Source: Mesostigma viride (Eukaryota > Streptophyta > Mesostigmatophyceae > Mesostigmatales > Mesostigmataceae). From it: a stretch of DNA of 64,000 nucleotides. Position 1 is the first letter of the stretch. The number at the start of each line of letters is the position of its first letter. Under the pieces are notes generated by a model. It made no database searches, had not been told where the DNA came from, and saw only the letters and a list, made by a program, of their open reading frames with translations. Made by a program: the position numbers and the translations under genes. Shown here in pieces: positions 1 to 10,463 of this stretch. Where the stretch lies: NCBI GenBank assembly GCA_009746045.1, contig RPFO01000175.1, forward strand, positions 1,956,898-2,020,897, read 5' to 3'.

Positions 1-826
1 ACGATAAGTCCACGGGTGGCGGCCCTGCCGCGCGCGGCCGGGGGCACGCCAGGTGAGGACATATCTCCCAGGCTGGGCGGGCTTGGTGCCAGCTAGTCTA
101 TCTGATGTATCTACCTGATCTGTGCGGGTCAGGTGCCCGGCTAGGCCCAGGCGCCTGTGCCTAATAATGTGGGAAACATAGGGCAAATCAGCGTACAAAT
201 CCTCATTACTAATGTGCAAACCAAAGGGGATGTTAAGGGCCTTGCGCAGCATCTTGGTGACGGCGCCGTCGAGTCGTTGCTCCAGCTCCTGCGTCAATGT
301 CCAGGTCTCGGCGCCGTAGGTCAGGATCGTCAGAATGACGACCTTGAAGAGGTCACGCTTGACGATCCGGGGTAGGGCGGGGTTGCTCCACCAGCGGCGG
401 TGGTCATGGAGGTGCGCCCACGCCATGCCGATCCGTGTCGTCATGTCGTCCTCGCAGTCGGGAAGCCAACTGCCGAGCAGCTTGAAGCGGCCTGAAGGAG
501 GGTAGTTGACCTCGGCATCGTCTAAGAGGCGGAGTGTGGGTGGGGGCCCTGCCATGCCGAGGGCCAGGGCCTCCGTTTTGGGGCTGATTTCTAGACCAAC
601 CGCCCGAGCCTCGAGCGCCAGGCAGTCCAGCCAAAGTTGGGCAGACTCCGGCTTCTCGATGAGCGTGATGTCGTCGGCATAAATGAGGTCAGCTAGTAAA
701 TTCTGCTTGTTAGTCGGCCCCCCTTCTCCAAGCTCGTTTGTGATCGCTAGGCCACCTGGGGGCACGGCCTGCAATGCTAGCAAAGCGAGCACGGGCCTGG
801 CGCATAACATAATCCACTACAATAAT
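1..826 (-). pseudogene. LINE reverse transcriptase, C-terminal half
   Basis: This is the continuation of the RT from 3455-3986. After VVDYVMRQARARF there is a frame break near 710-780. A frame of roughly 235 codons is then open to base 1. It contains the catalytic box LADLIYADDITLI, then FKLLGSWLPDCEDD, the thumb-region motif LTYGAETWTLT, and a GHLTRTDQVDTS segment near the end. The same block order occurs in the LINE at 44117-45259 (YADDTTLI, FKLLGSWLPD, LTYGAEAWTLT, GHLARTSQVDT), which supports the assignment. It is non-functional because of the insertion and the frame break. Confidence 0.78.
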
Positions 827-1968
827 TGTCGCGTTTGCGTGCCATTTCATCCTGGACTGGTCATTACCGCTACTTGGAATGCATCCACTATCAGCAGTAA
901 TCATGTGTGTGATATGCCACCAGTGATATTAATAACCAGTGAGATGCAGGTCACGGACATACTTGGCCGCCGACCTCATGACAGGCAATTCCGTAGCCAG
1001 GTGTAGAATAAAACCATGATGCTTTATATATTTGGAAAGCAACCAAACCATTCACATTTAATTTCAAAAGACATCGACAAGAATACAAGTGTTGTCTAGT
1101 CGTATAATGTCGTACTTGTGCGTCACTGTCCAAATAAGGCTAAGCGGTTCTTGATAACCTAGCAGGCCTCGGGTGACGCCACACTGCTCCGCTTGGCTTA
1201 CGGCTGGCAGTGTCCTTTAGCGCCCCCTATCCTGTCTACCTATCCCGCTTACCCCAGCTATGGCTCACTGGCCAACGACGACCGGGTTCCTTCCCGAGTC
1301 TCGCCCACAATACACACATCATCTTGACGAAACCAAACAGTTATCACTTCGATCCGTCAACCAATCTCATGACAATTACTCATTGCAACCACTCTCGGGG
1401 GCTGCTCCGGATTGTTCCACTATTAACCCCCTTGACGACAACACCAAGTTGTGAGGGAGAGTAACGAGCGAACAACGACCACCATGGCCGCTGCTGTGCT
1501 CCTAAATACCTCCAAAAATCCCGGCATCCATGCGCTGTCGCATTTGCCAGCAAGCCGCCTGACGTGCAGTTAGACTGCCAGCAAAATGTAGAGCAAGTCT
1601 GTTCGACAGCCACGTGCGAGCCAGCACACCGCACACTGCGATCTGCGTATCTAGCTTTGTCAGATGGACTGAACATCATTCCGTCTGGACAATACAAAAG
1701 ATTCATAACTGCCAAATGTCACGCACCGGAATATTGCGCAAGCCACCAAGGATTTGCGCCCCAAAGTCTTGCGCCTGAACCTAAGTCAGGTCACCTAAGA
1801 CTGTCACTCTAGAAATTCAGGCCTTTCCGGCGCGGCGCTCCACACCGGCCCAAGGAACAAAGCCTGCGGCCTACTGAATCGGAACCAACCAAACGTCGGT
1901 AACGATTCCGATTACGGCAACCGCGTAACTTCTTGAGTGCACGGACGTAAATGATCACGGACGTGACA
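827..1968. repeat. Repeat copy 1 of the tandem pair
   Basis: This 1142-bp unit has terminal TGTC and GACA. Its first 95 bp (827-921) recur at 1971-2065. Its last 1040 bp (929-1968) recur at 2411-3450 with no difference that I noticed. Short open frames occur in both copies at the same offsets but resemble no protein I know, so I do not call a gene. Confidence 0.8.
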
Positions 1969-1970
1969 GC

Positions 1971-3450
1971 TGTCGCGTTTGCGTGCCATTTCATCCTGGA
2001 CTGGTCATTACCGCTACTTGGAATGCATCCACTATCAGCAGTAATCATGTGTGTGATATGCCACCTCCCCCCCCCACTCTTTAGCTCACAACAACTTGAG
2101 AGCAAAAAGTGAAAGAAAGGCATCTCACACAAAAGAAGGAAGCCCAAAGAGGGCTTCATTCCAGGCAGCCCCCCCCCCAAAAAATTCCAGCTGCTCAAAG
2201 ATGCTTTTCCAGGATCAGCAACAACCTTAACATGCATGCTTTTAAAGGCTTAGCAATAACCCCTTCTTCAATGGCTTTTTACAGGGAAAAGCCTAACCTC
2301 TTCAGATGCTTTTGAAGGCTAAGCAATAACCTCTTCCTTGTGCTTCCCCGGGTGAAGCAGGAGGAACCCCCAGGCTGGCCGGACTGAACCCATCATGGGT
2401 TGTTCGCTCGTTAATAACCAGTGAGATGCAGGTCACGGACATACTTGGCCGCCGACCTCATGACAGGCAATTCCGTAGCCAGGTGTAGAATAAAACCATG
2501 ATGCTTTATATATTTGGAAAGCAACCAAACCATTCACATTTAATTTCAAAAGACATCGACAAGAATACAAGTGTTGTCTAGTCGTATAATGTCGTACTTG
2601 TGCGTCACTGTCCAAATAAGGCTAAGCGGTTCTTGATAACCTAGCAGGCCTCGGGTGACGCCACACTGCTCCGCTTGGCTTACGGCTGGCAGTGTCCTTT
2701 AGCGCCCCCTATCCTGTCTACCTATCCCGCTTACCCCAGCTATGGCTCACTGGCCAACGACGACCGGGTTCCTTCCCGAGTCTCGCCCACAATACACACA
2801 TCATCTTGACGAAACCAAACAGTTATCACTTCGATCCGTCAACCAATCTCATGACAATTACTCATTGCAACCACTCTCGGGGGCTGCTCCGGATTGTTCC
2901 ACTATTAACCCCCTTGACGACAACACCAAGTTGTGAGGGAGAGTAACGAGCGAACAACGACCACCATGGCCGCTGCTGTGCTCCTAAATACCTCCAAAAA
3001 TCCCGGCATCCATGCGCTGTCGCATTTGCCAGCAAGCCGCCTGACGTGCAGTTAGACTGCCAGCAAAATGTAGAGCAAGTCTGTTCGACAGCCACGTGCG
3101 AGCCAGCACACCGCACACTGCGATCTGCGTATCTAGCTTTGTCAGATGGACTGAACATCATTCCGTCTGGACAATACAAAAGATTCATAACTGCCAAATG
3201 TCACGCACCGGAATATTGCGCAAGCCACCAAGGATTTGCGCCCCAAAGTCTTGCGCCTGAACCTAAGTCAGGTCACCTAAGACTGTCACTCTAGAAATTC
3301 AGGCCTTTCCGGCGCGGCGCTCCACACCGGCCCAAGGAACAAAGCCTGCGGCCTACTGAATCGGAACCAACCAAACGTCGGTAACGATTCCGATTACGGC
3401 AACCGCGTAACTTCTTGAGTGCACGGACGTAAATGATCACGGACGTGACA
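1971..3450. repeat. Repeat copy 2 of the tandem pair, with about 345 bp extra
   Basis: This is the same unit as 827-1968 but with about 345 bp of additional sequence (2066-2410) between the 95-bp head and the 1040-bp body. The extra piece has C-rich runs and short imperfect direct repeats around aaaggcttagcaataacc (2245-2335). Either copy 1 lost this piece or copy 2 gained it. The right terminus GTGACA abuts TAAT at 3451. Confidence 0.78.
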
Positions 3451-3454
3451 TAAT

Positions 3455-3986
3455 AAACAGGTACGGCGACAGGACGCAACCCTGCCAGACGCCGGTCTGC
3501 AGTGGGCATGGCGGGGTAATGCCGTGTTGAGTGCGCACCGAAGTGGTCGACCCCTCATACAGCGTGCGGATGACGGTAATCAGGGGAGTGGGGACGCGAG
3601 CGCGAGCAATTACAGCCCATAGAGCGTCCCAGAGGACCGAATCAAAAGCCTTGATGAAGTCGACGAAGATCAGGATGGCGGGAAACTCACCAGGCTGCAG
3701 GAGAGCGATTTCCTCGAAGAGGCGACGCGCGACGAAGACGGATGGCCATGACGGTGTTGCGCCCCGGACGAAAGCCCATTTGACTTTCCCCAAGGTGACA
3801 GTCGAGAGCAGAACAAAGGCGGTTGAGGATCATGCGCAGCCCGGGTAATCCAAACCGATTATCATCCGCTAAAAACTGCCCTAGTCGCCGGCCATGCATG
3901 CCAGCGAAACTGGAACCCCAAGAGCGTGCCACGTAACCTTTGCCGCCGTCAGGAACACTTCGATTGCGGCGTTCATTCTCGCCCAT
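3455..3986 (-). pseudogene. LINE reverse transcriptase, N-terminal half
   Basis: This is the amino-terminal half of a LINE reverse transcriptase, which would copy element RNA at a nicked chromosomal target. Visible motifs in order are MGFRPGRNTVMAI (RT motif 2a region), FVDFIKAFDSVLWDALW with the first catalytic aspartate, and GVWQGCVLSPYLFI (motif 4). Two overlapping frames are needed, with a shift near 3750, so the copy is broken. No start codon is meaningful because the element is 5' truncated. The protein continues at 1-826 on the other side of the insertion at 827-3450. Confidence 0.8.
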
Positions 3987-5276
3987 TATAAGAAACTATT
4001 TTCAGAGAAATCTGATTTCTTAAAATTATACTTAACGAATAAAAATATACTACCTCCGGGCCATTAAAATATCTACAATGCCACTTTTTGCCAAATTTTC
4101 AAAATTTGTATAGTGGCAAACAAAAACTGTGGAAAAAATAGGAAATGGGTGGCCCAACAAACTAGATATTCTTAAAGGGTAGGAAAAGTACTTTTTTTGG
4201 CCCAAGGGCTGCCAGCATTAGACATTGGGAGTACCTTGAAAAGTACCTCAGAAAACTCGTGGCAAAAAAATGCGTTTTAGGGGTACCTGTGGTAAATTAA
4301 CGCAAATGAGAAATCGGAGGATTTTGTCCGTCCAGATGATTCGGTTGGTCCAAGTAGGTCGTACCGGATCTCGGATGCTCGGGGTAGGTCGGTCAGACCA
4401 GGAAATTCACGAAAGCACTTGACGAGGAATGCGGTTTGGCCATGAAAAAGTAGAGCTTTCCTCACTGGACCCGAGTGCGGAAAGCAATTTGTCGCCACGC
4501 GGCCTCGTGGGCGAAAAGCAGCCCGCGTGGCGACAAATTGCTTTCCGCACTCGGGTCCAGTGAGGAAAGCGGCTTGTCCACTTTTTTAGCCCACGGACCG
4601 GAATCTAAGGATATTTGACAGATTTCGGTGATCTAAGAGATAGAATCTTCTCTGTAAGTCTTAGAATTCGCACTAACACAAGAGAATATCAGTCGCCACT
4701 CAAAGAATCGGATCTACCCTGGATCTACTCGGGTTTGGAGCTCCGAAACATGGAAACGTAGTGTTTAGTGCCAGGTGGTTGGGGCGTAGTGAATCCCAGG
4801 TTCTTGGGGCGCGACAGCCGTAGATTTTAGATCTTAATGACGGTTACGCAATCTTGACCTTGGCCTGCACCCTGGCATCTCGTCGCGGGTCCTCAACGCT
4901 TCGCCGCCCTGGGCCTGCCGCTGCGATGGAGGATTCATGACCCAGGGATCCAGGATCTTCCTGAATAACCCACAGTTGTGTATCAACCTGTAGTTTGCGA
5001 TTCCACGAAGCTGGGCATCTATCCGGTCCATCCGTCATCACCAGAGAAGGAATCAGATTTGGGCAGATTTGCTGGTGCGGAAGTTTGGAATCTATTAGGG
5101 GTGTACGGCAATGAAGTGAATGCAAGGCTAGAATCCCGTTGCAGCCATCCGTCTACATGAATCCAGGGACGTCTTCTGACAGGATTTAGGTATTCCGGTT
5201 TCGTAACTCCCCGGGCCATTGTTAGTTGGTCCACGTCACATTGCCCCGATAAGTACCACCGGTACTCAAATCCGCG
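3987..5276. other. No gene recognised; AT-rich then mixed sequence
   Basis: The first part (about 4000-4280) is AT-rich with homopolymer stretches. A perfect long hairpin follows (annotated separately). The remainder to 5276 has mixed composition with only short open frames on both strands and no recognisable motif. I see no gene here. Confidence 0.5.
4455..4570. repeat. 48-bp perfect inverted repeat (hairpin), 20-nt loop
   Basis: Bases 4455-4502 are exactly complementary to 4523-4570, leaving a 20-base loop (4503-4522). The arm starts GCTTTCCTCACTGG and includes GCAATTTGTCGCCACGCGG. Transcribed from either strand it would form a 48-bp duplex. It may be the core of a foldback element, a small-RNA precursor, or a palindrome created by assembly. 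Nothing coding overlaps it convincingly. Confidence 0.9.
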
Positions 5277-5290
5277 GCTCCATGTATATA

Positions 5291-5486
5291 TTAAAAATAT
5301 AATTACTTACAGCAGAGTGAAATCACTCAAACCAAAGCAAACGCCCAGCTATAAACCTATATACAGAGCCATGTCAAAGCTCTATACTACGATAAGACCA
5401 ATGGAAACGCCTAACGGGAGGAACCTAATAGCCCTGCTGCACCGCAAAATCAGCCCGCGTACGGCGGAGCATGATGTCAGCCACTA
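5291..5486 (-). mobile_element. 5'-truncated copy of the RING/REL-endonuclease LINE
   Basis: On the minus strand this 196-bp piece encodes the last residues DIMLRRTRADFAVQQGY and the 3' UTR of the LINE annotated at 39039-43614, matching its 3' end at about 43420-43614. A 14-bp target-site duplication, GCTCCATGTATATA, flanks it at 5277-5290 and 5487-5500. Strong 5' truncation with a TSD of this length is the signature of target-primed reverse transcription. It shows the family has been mobile in this genome. Confidence 0.9.
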
Positions 5487-5500
5487 GCTCCATGTATATA

Positions 5501-6249
5501 CGGCCCCCGGCCACTATAGATTCTGCGCGGCCCATGAGCGGCGAATCCCAGGGAGTCCCCGGACGTATAGTAAGTCCCGAGGATACGAAAGATTCTGCGG
5601 TTGACAAGAACCTGGTGGAATCTTTCCGTATCCCGCTCCCGCTGCCGCGCCCATACAGCTGACTGACTGTAGCCGGTGCCCTAAATCCCCGGGTACATTC
5701 AAGTGTATGAAGCCAAGTGTTGTAACGGAAGATTCCGCCGTTAACCAGAGGGAATCGTTCCCGCTCCCGTGTGGGAACACCACCACCACAACAATAGATT
5801 CCGTCGTGGATCCTGGCGGACGGAAGATTCCATCAGCGCTCCCAAAAAACTGGGTTGCTTAGCGCCGATGCAACGGTCAGAAACGCCCACAAAAAAAAAA
5901 AAGGCGACGCGCCCAGACGTAAAAAAAAAAACCTGAAGCCCAAGAGGGAAAAAAAAAAAACGCCTCATAAAAAGCGCCAAAACAGAGCGCCCGCTAAACC
6001 CGTCGACGTCCCCCCCCCCCCACGCTACGCTCGCCCACCCGCCTCCCTCACCTCTCCGCGCCGCTTAAACCTCCTCCGCTTGCCATGGCCTCGTACTGGG
6101 TTTCTGGAGTCGAAATCGGACGGTGGCAAATCTCATCCACGGCTGATAAATGGCGCGCGCCGACTGAGGATAAACATTTCAAGGAAAGGCTAAACGTTTC
6201 AAGGAAACTTTTCGAACTTTAAAAGTGACATCCTACGGCTCGAAACGGC
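5501..6249. other. Low-complexity flank with A and C runs; TSD ACGGC at its end
   Basis: No gene is established. The stretch 5880-5965 holds three A-runs and 6010-6022 a C-run. A 45-codon frame opens at 6085 in a GCCATGG context and ends at 6222, with no recognisable motif, so it is only a possibility. Bases 6245-6249 (ACGGC) are the left target-site duplication of the LTR retrotransposon that begins at 6250; the right copy is at 30183-30187. Confidence 0.6.
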
Positions 6250-8598
6250 TGTTACGTCGCGTAACAATTCGTTGTAGTTACGGACGTAAATTAGTTCCTT
6301 GGCCTCGGTTGTTCCTAGGTTTACGTGTAGTCCTAGCTGGGACATTATTGTCCTCGTAACAGTACTGTGGTATATTGGGTGCCTTTGGGCGCCGCGCCGC
6401 GTACTTTATTAGTGGTCCTTATTGTCCATCTTCCCAGTAAAAGTCCTAAATTTAGGACCAAGTGGAATTAAAAAATATATATGCAAACATTAAAATTTGA
6501 CCCTGGCATTCGTGCCCATGACAGATAACACACTTTTTTAGTTTCTATCAAAAACCTGGGGTCAAATAATTACATTTAGTGCATGAATGGGCCCTGCCAC
6601 CTGCCAGACCTCAAAGCGCGAATTTGGCCAAAATGTGGGTTTTAGGACCATTAGGACCAATTATTGTCAACGCATGACCATGCTATCCACACGGTCCCTT
6701 GAGCATCTTACAAGCGCTAGGGGACCCTACGAGGCCTTGGGATGGCGGGGCAGCGTATAACAAGGCCATACCCTGCTGTGGCTGCCTCTATATATACGCG
6801 TGATTAACGGTGTCACAGATGGTGCAGGTAATGCAATATAGGGTTGCATGGTTGCTGAGGTTGCCCGGCTTGAACATGGCCCACCCCTTGCGGTAAACTT
6901 TCTCAAAGCATATGCCAAACCTTCTTTGACATCACGGACATGCTGGCCACCACCCAGCGATGAAAAAACATTGCATTTGCATTGCAACTAACACATGAAT
7001 GCAGCCAAATCAAGTTACAAAACAACGTTGTGCTAACATGCAACGCTTTGTGAGCGAATTCAGGGTGCATGTAACACGTAAACCATACTGTATATACTGT
7101 CTGAGAACACCCTGAACAACTGCAGGCCATAGGACCATGGTTTATAACTAACACATGAGTAAAACTGCTCTTACGCATGTGTGTTTTAGCTGCAGCGGAC
7201 GACGAAGATAGAGACGTAAAAAATTGTATGACGTAAACCAACTATGTGTGACAGTTATGTGCACAGAGAGCGTCCCCTCTTTTTAGGCATAGCTGGCTGA
7301 CTCAAAACACCACGACAGCGTTGCCAGTTACACTCATGATCTAGGACAACCCGGCACTTACCTGCTACTTACGTCGCCTCATTCCAGATGGTTGCAAAAA
7401 AGTCGCTGAAATCCGCAGCGAGGTCAGCTTTCCGAGAGCTGAGCGCACCAAAGCTGGCCAACCGGTTCGACAATGATATAAACCACGCTTGAGCTGCGTT
7501 CTAGGTCCAAGAAATACCGAAAGTGAAGACCTATAAGGTGCGCTCGCTGCCCAGCCTGAACGTCCCTAAAACATGGTCGACAATGGAAATCGGGCAAGAA
7601 TATCAGGTCCCAGGCGCTCCCATGTGAAATACTCCGTTTCTAAACTCCAGACTATAGTAAAAATCGTCCAAAAAAATTTCCTGGCTTGATTCGCACCACC
7701 ATTGCTAATACACTAACATGTTTGTGCCAAAATCGACCCTCCGCGAGCAGGCGATCTGCGACCCATTTGTGTTGTGCCGCTGTGATACAGCGCTACACAT
7801 AAAAACTTGCGCAGAAAATATTCACAGCCTTTAAGCATAACTAACAACCTTTCGTTTTTGCTACTGGGCGCCCGAAATGATAAACGCACGTGAAAACGCC
7901 GGCCACGATTGTCAGGTCGCCATATCCACCTCACTTCATTCCCGCACCCACTTTTTCGCTCCAAAATCGGTTATATTTTTGGTCGAGGTACCTACTTTCC
8001 CGCCATTATACCCGGTACCCGGGTACGGAATCCGGGTACCATGTGCCGGTACCACGGGTCGGGTACATCATGCCGGGTACGGTCCACATGGGGTACGGTC
8101 CATATAGTGACCCCCCCCCCCGGTACCTCGGTTATAGTGACCACTAGGACGATTTAGGACAAAGTCCTAAATTTAGGACCGTGGGATGATTAACATTATC
8201 CTTTGGTAGAATGTAGTGGACCGGCGTGCATCTGTGCACCTGCCTGTGTTTCTGTGTTTCTGCAGGCGAGGGCCAGGTCGGCCCGAGCCTGTTGGACCGT
8301 TGGTGACCATTTATGCACGTTCCACTCCTTGTGTGGACACTCGGCGTGTGTTAAATGAATTAACACATATTAGCTTGGGTCACGGCAGTGTAGTTGTGTT
8401 TCCTTCCTCTATTCCTGGAGTAAACGGGTTTGGTTAAATGGCTTATGGCGTATTACAGTAGCACATATGTAAATGCATTGAGATCTGGATCGTCTCGTTC
8501 GTCTTTCGCTAGGGGTTTAACTAAAGGCGGCCTTACTAGTTTAGGTAGTATCAGGACAGGTAGAGGTAGAGGTGGCGGTAGAGGCTTGCGGCGTAACA
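6250..8598 (+). repeat. 5' LTR, split by a 1.77-kb insertion
   Basis: Bases 6250-6422 match 29611-29783, and 8200-8598 match 29784-30182 of the 3' LTR, giving 572 bp in total in each LTR. The break lies at a TTAT present at both edges of the insertion (6419-6422 and 8196-8199). The termini TGTTACG and CGTAACA form a 7-bp inverted repeat. The LTR would drive transcription of the element; with the insertion this copy is probably impaired. I saw no obvious base differences between the pair while reading, which would imply a young element, but I did not align them exhaustively. Confidence 0.92.
6423..8195. mobile_element. 1.77-kb inverted-repeat element inserted in the 5' LTR
   Basis: The insertion begins TGTCCATCTTCCCAG and its other end, read in reverse complement, begins TGTTAATCATCCCAC, giving imperfect terminal inverted repeats. 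A perfect 16-bp palindrome, GTCCTAAATTTAGGAC, lies just inside both ends (about 6444 and 8164). A 4-bp duplication TTAT flanks the element. No open frame resembles a transposase, so it is probably a non-autonomous DNA transposon. A solo LTR (TG...CA ends) is less likely because the subterminal palindromes sit symmetrically at both ends. The interior near 8010-8130 is rich in GGTAC repeats. Confidence 0.75.
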
Positions 8599-8599
8599 A

Positions 8600-8617
8600 T
8601 GGACTCGGAGGTAGTTT
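8600..8617 (+). other. Primer-binding site of the chromodomain element
   Basis: One base after the 5' LTR end (CGTAACA, 8598) the sequence reads TGGACTCGGAGG. TGG followed by sequence that could pair with a tRNA acceptor stem, at one base from the LTR, is the standard position for minus-strand priming in LTR retrotransposons. I could not identify the tRNA. Confidence 0.7.
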
Positions 8618-10463
8618 AGATAGAGAGCGAGACGACGATCCTCTGCAACATACGTCATTGAATCAACCCTTCCGCGGCTGGGAAAATGAAGACGACACCT
8701 ACTTGACAGGTAAAGGGCGGGTCGCCTGCGAGCTGGGGGGGTAGTGCTGCCCGATTCGGGACACGCCCTGCCTAGAAGATAGACCTGCTCGAAGCGGAAA
8801 ATCCTTTTTTAGATAGCTCCTTTTCCTCGTTTTGTTTTCCTGAGAAATGTTGCTTACTGTCGTAGAAAGGTGATGGTTTTGGTTCTACGGTAGAGAGACG
8901 ACTAGCGTCTCGTAGATTACACTTTTTCTGCATCTTGCCTGCTTTGTATTTAGACGACCCATCGCCGGACGCAGAATTCTTGAAACCGGATACTTACGAC
9001 CACCCAGTGATTGGCCATACGCGATACGCGTGTCACGGACGCGCGCTATGTCATCCGGGCGCCCACTATGCACAAGACCGGTGACGTGCGCAAGGAATTT
9101 GTCTTCTACGCATTTTCGACAAAGGCTAGTGACCGGGGGGGGACACTAGCACTTGCAGCATAAGAGCGGACGAAAGTGTACGTGCACGCGCGCCGGGCCA
9201 GGCACAGCTGGGCGCGCAGCACTGACTTGAGCGGACGGCAGCACAAGTGTGCAGCGTCGAGAGGATCATACGCGTGTTAGTGGACAGCTGGAGCTGAAGC
9301 TGTACTGCTGGACTTCAACAGCGCCGAGGCTATTGACAGGCCAGGTGTCTTTGTGGTGTAGAATAGCGGGTCAACGTTATGAGGACTGGACAGAAAATGG
9401 AAAAGGACAATTTGCGGTGCGGAGCCAGATCGCTGGAATGAATGCGAAATCGCTGGCAGCCCTAAAAAGGGATTTCTTCTAGAAAGGAACGATTAGACGC
9501 AATGTTTGCTGGGCCACTCACACGCAAGGTGTGAGCGTGCAGATTGTCTGAAGGATATTATGCTTCGACCTTGCTGGACGTGACTCAATGTCGGACATTC
9601 CCAGGGACAGAAATGCCGGAGCCTCTAGGAGATGAGATCGGCAACAGGGTAGCAATTTAGATTTGTCGGGATGCCTTCCTGCTTTTGTTGGCATGTGTGG
9701 TAGAAAGCCAGGACGGCAACTGGAATGCGGTTTCTATTCGCATGGTTCAGGCAGCAAGATAGTTTTGGCATTCCTGGCTGGACTGACAAGTGTGGCGTGT
9801 GTCATGCGTGTGGCATGACGAATGGTTTGGTTCATAGTCGAAGAGGACTCTCACGCAGCGTGTAGTCTCTTCGAGTCTCTCGTTAGTGGCCTTCGTGTTT
9901 CTCCCTTTCCTTGGGAGCAAGGCCGGTAGCATGTCATGGAGCGCTGCCTAACTGCGGGCTCGTGAGCATGGAGTGCATCGATATTGAGACTATCAACGTG
10001 TTGTAATTGTATTAACTTTCTCAATAAACTCCGCATGTGCGGCTTCATCATCAGACTGTGCAAAGTGTGTGTTTTGAAAGCATTATTCTATAGCAGGGGA
10101 GGCAATAAGGTGGTTATCAGGCACGAGGGACAGTTCCTTGTCCTCGGCTGAGAGCCCTCCTTTCTTTACTCGAAGAGACTACCCGGTAGTCTGCTTCCTT
10201 CTGTTCGAAGCCAAGACGTTGGCTTTAGTGTTTAGCAACCATCAGCAGTACAGGGAACGGCCTGGCTGACAGTTTGTAAAGGAAGTGTCTTGAGACAGAT
10301 TTTAAGAAAATAGAACTAGCCAGAATTTGCTGGCTCTTGTCTTTTTCTGGCAGGCTAGTCGAGTCGTTATCCTTGACACCTGTTATAAAGCCTTTGGTTG
10401 TTGCTTCTTCTCAGCGAAACCTAGGCTTGTTGGTTCTTGTTTTGCCCATCGGTCAGCTGGTGC
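8618..10463 (+). other. Leader of the chromodomain element passing into 5' flank of the nested retroelement
   Basis: No gene is recognised. The first 100-150 bp probably belong to the chromodomain element's untranslated leader. Somewhere after that begins the 5' region of the nested methyltransferase retroelement; I could not find the exact junction. Possible landmarks of that element's LTR end are an AATAAA at 10023-10028 followed by a small hairpin (CCGCATGTGCGG), and a TGGTTATCAGGC at 10111 that could be its primer-binding site. A 17-bp inverted match links 9003-9020 with 19731-19750, perhaps marking element ends. Confidence 0.4.

Larger units (their letters stand above)
827..3450. mobile_element. 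Two head-to-tail copies of an unclassified element inserted in a LINE
   Basis: The insertion is flanked by TAAT (823-826 and 3451-3454); removing it and one TAAT rejoins the LINE reverse-transcriptase frame. It begins TGTCGCGT and ends ACGTGACA, giving imperfect inverted termini, and the same termini occur internally at 1968/1971. The block is therefore copy 1 (827-1968), two bases (gc), then copy 2 (1971-3450). No transposase or integrase is encoded. The element could be a non-autonomous DNA transposon with a 4-bp TSD, or two LTRs joined end to end, since the ends are TG...CA. I cannot decide between these by eye. Confidence 0.65.
1..3986 (-). mobile_element. LINE (non-LTR retrotransposon) remnant, interrupted, minus strand
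   Basis: A non-LTR element reads leftwards from about 3986 and runs off the window edge at base 1. Its reverse transcriptase is split by foreign DNA at 827-3450: the reading stops after the motif VLSPYLFI near 3455 and resumes with IIVVDYVMRQARARF just below 823. TAAT sits on both sides of the insertion. The closest relative in the window is the LINE at 43862-45405, which shares long stretches of the same RT. The copy looks 5' truncated near 3986, because the RT begins without endonuclease sequence. The 3' end lies outside the window. Confidence 0.8.

Noticed and set aside
6423-8195. Solo LTR
   Set aside because: Ends are TG...CA and the TSD is 4 bp, but symmetric subterminal palindromes at both ends fit a DNA transposon better. 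Kept as a minor alternative.
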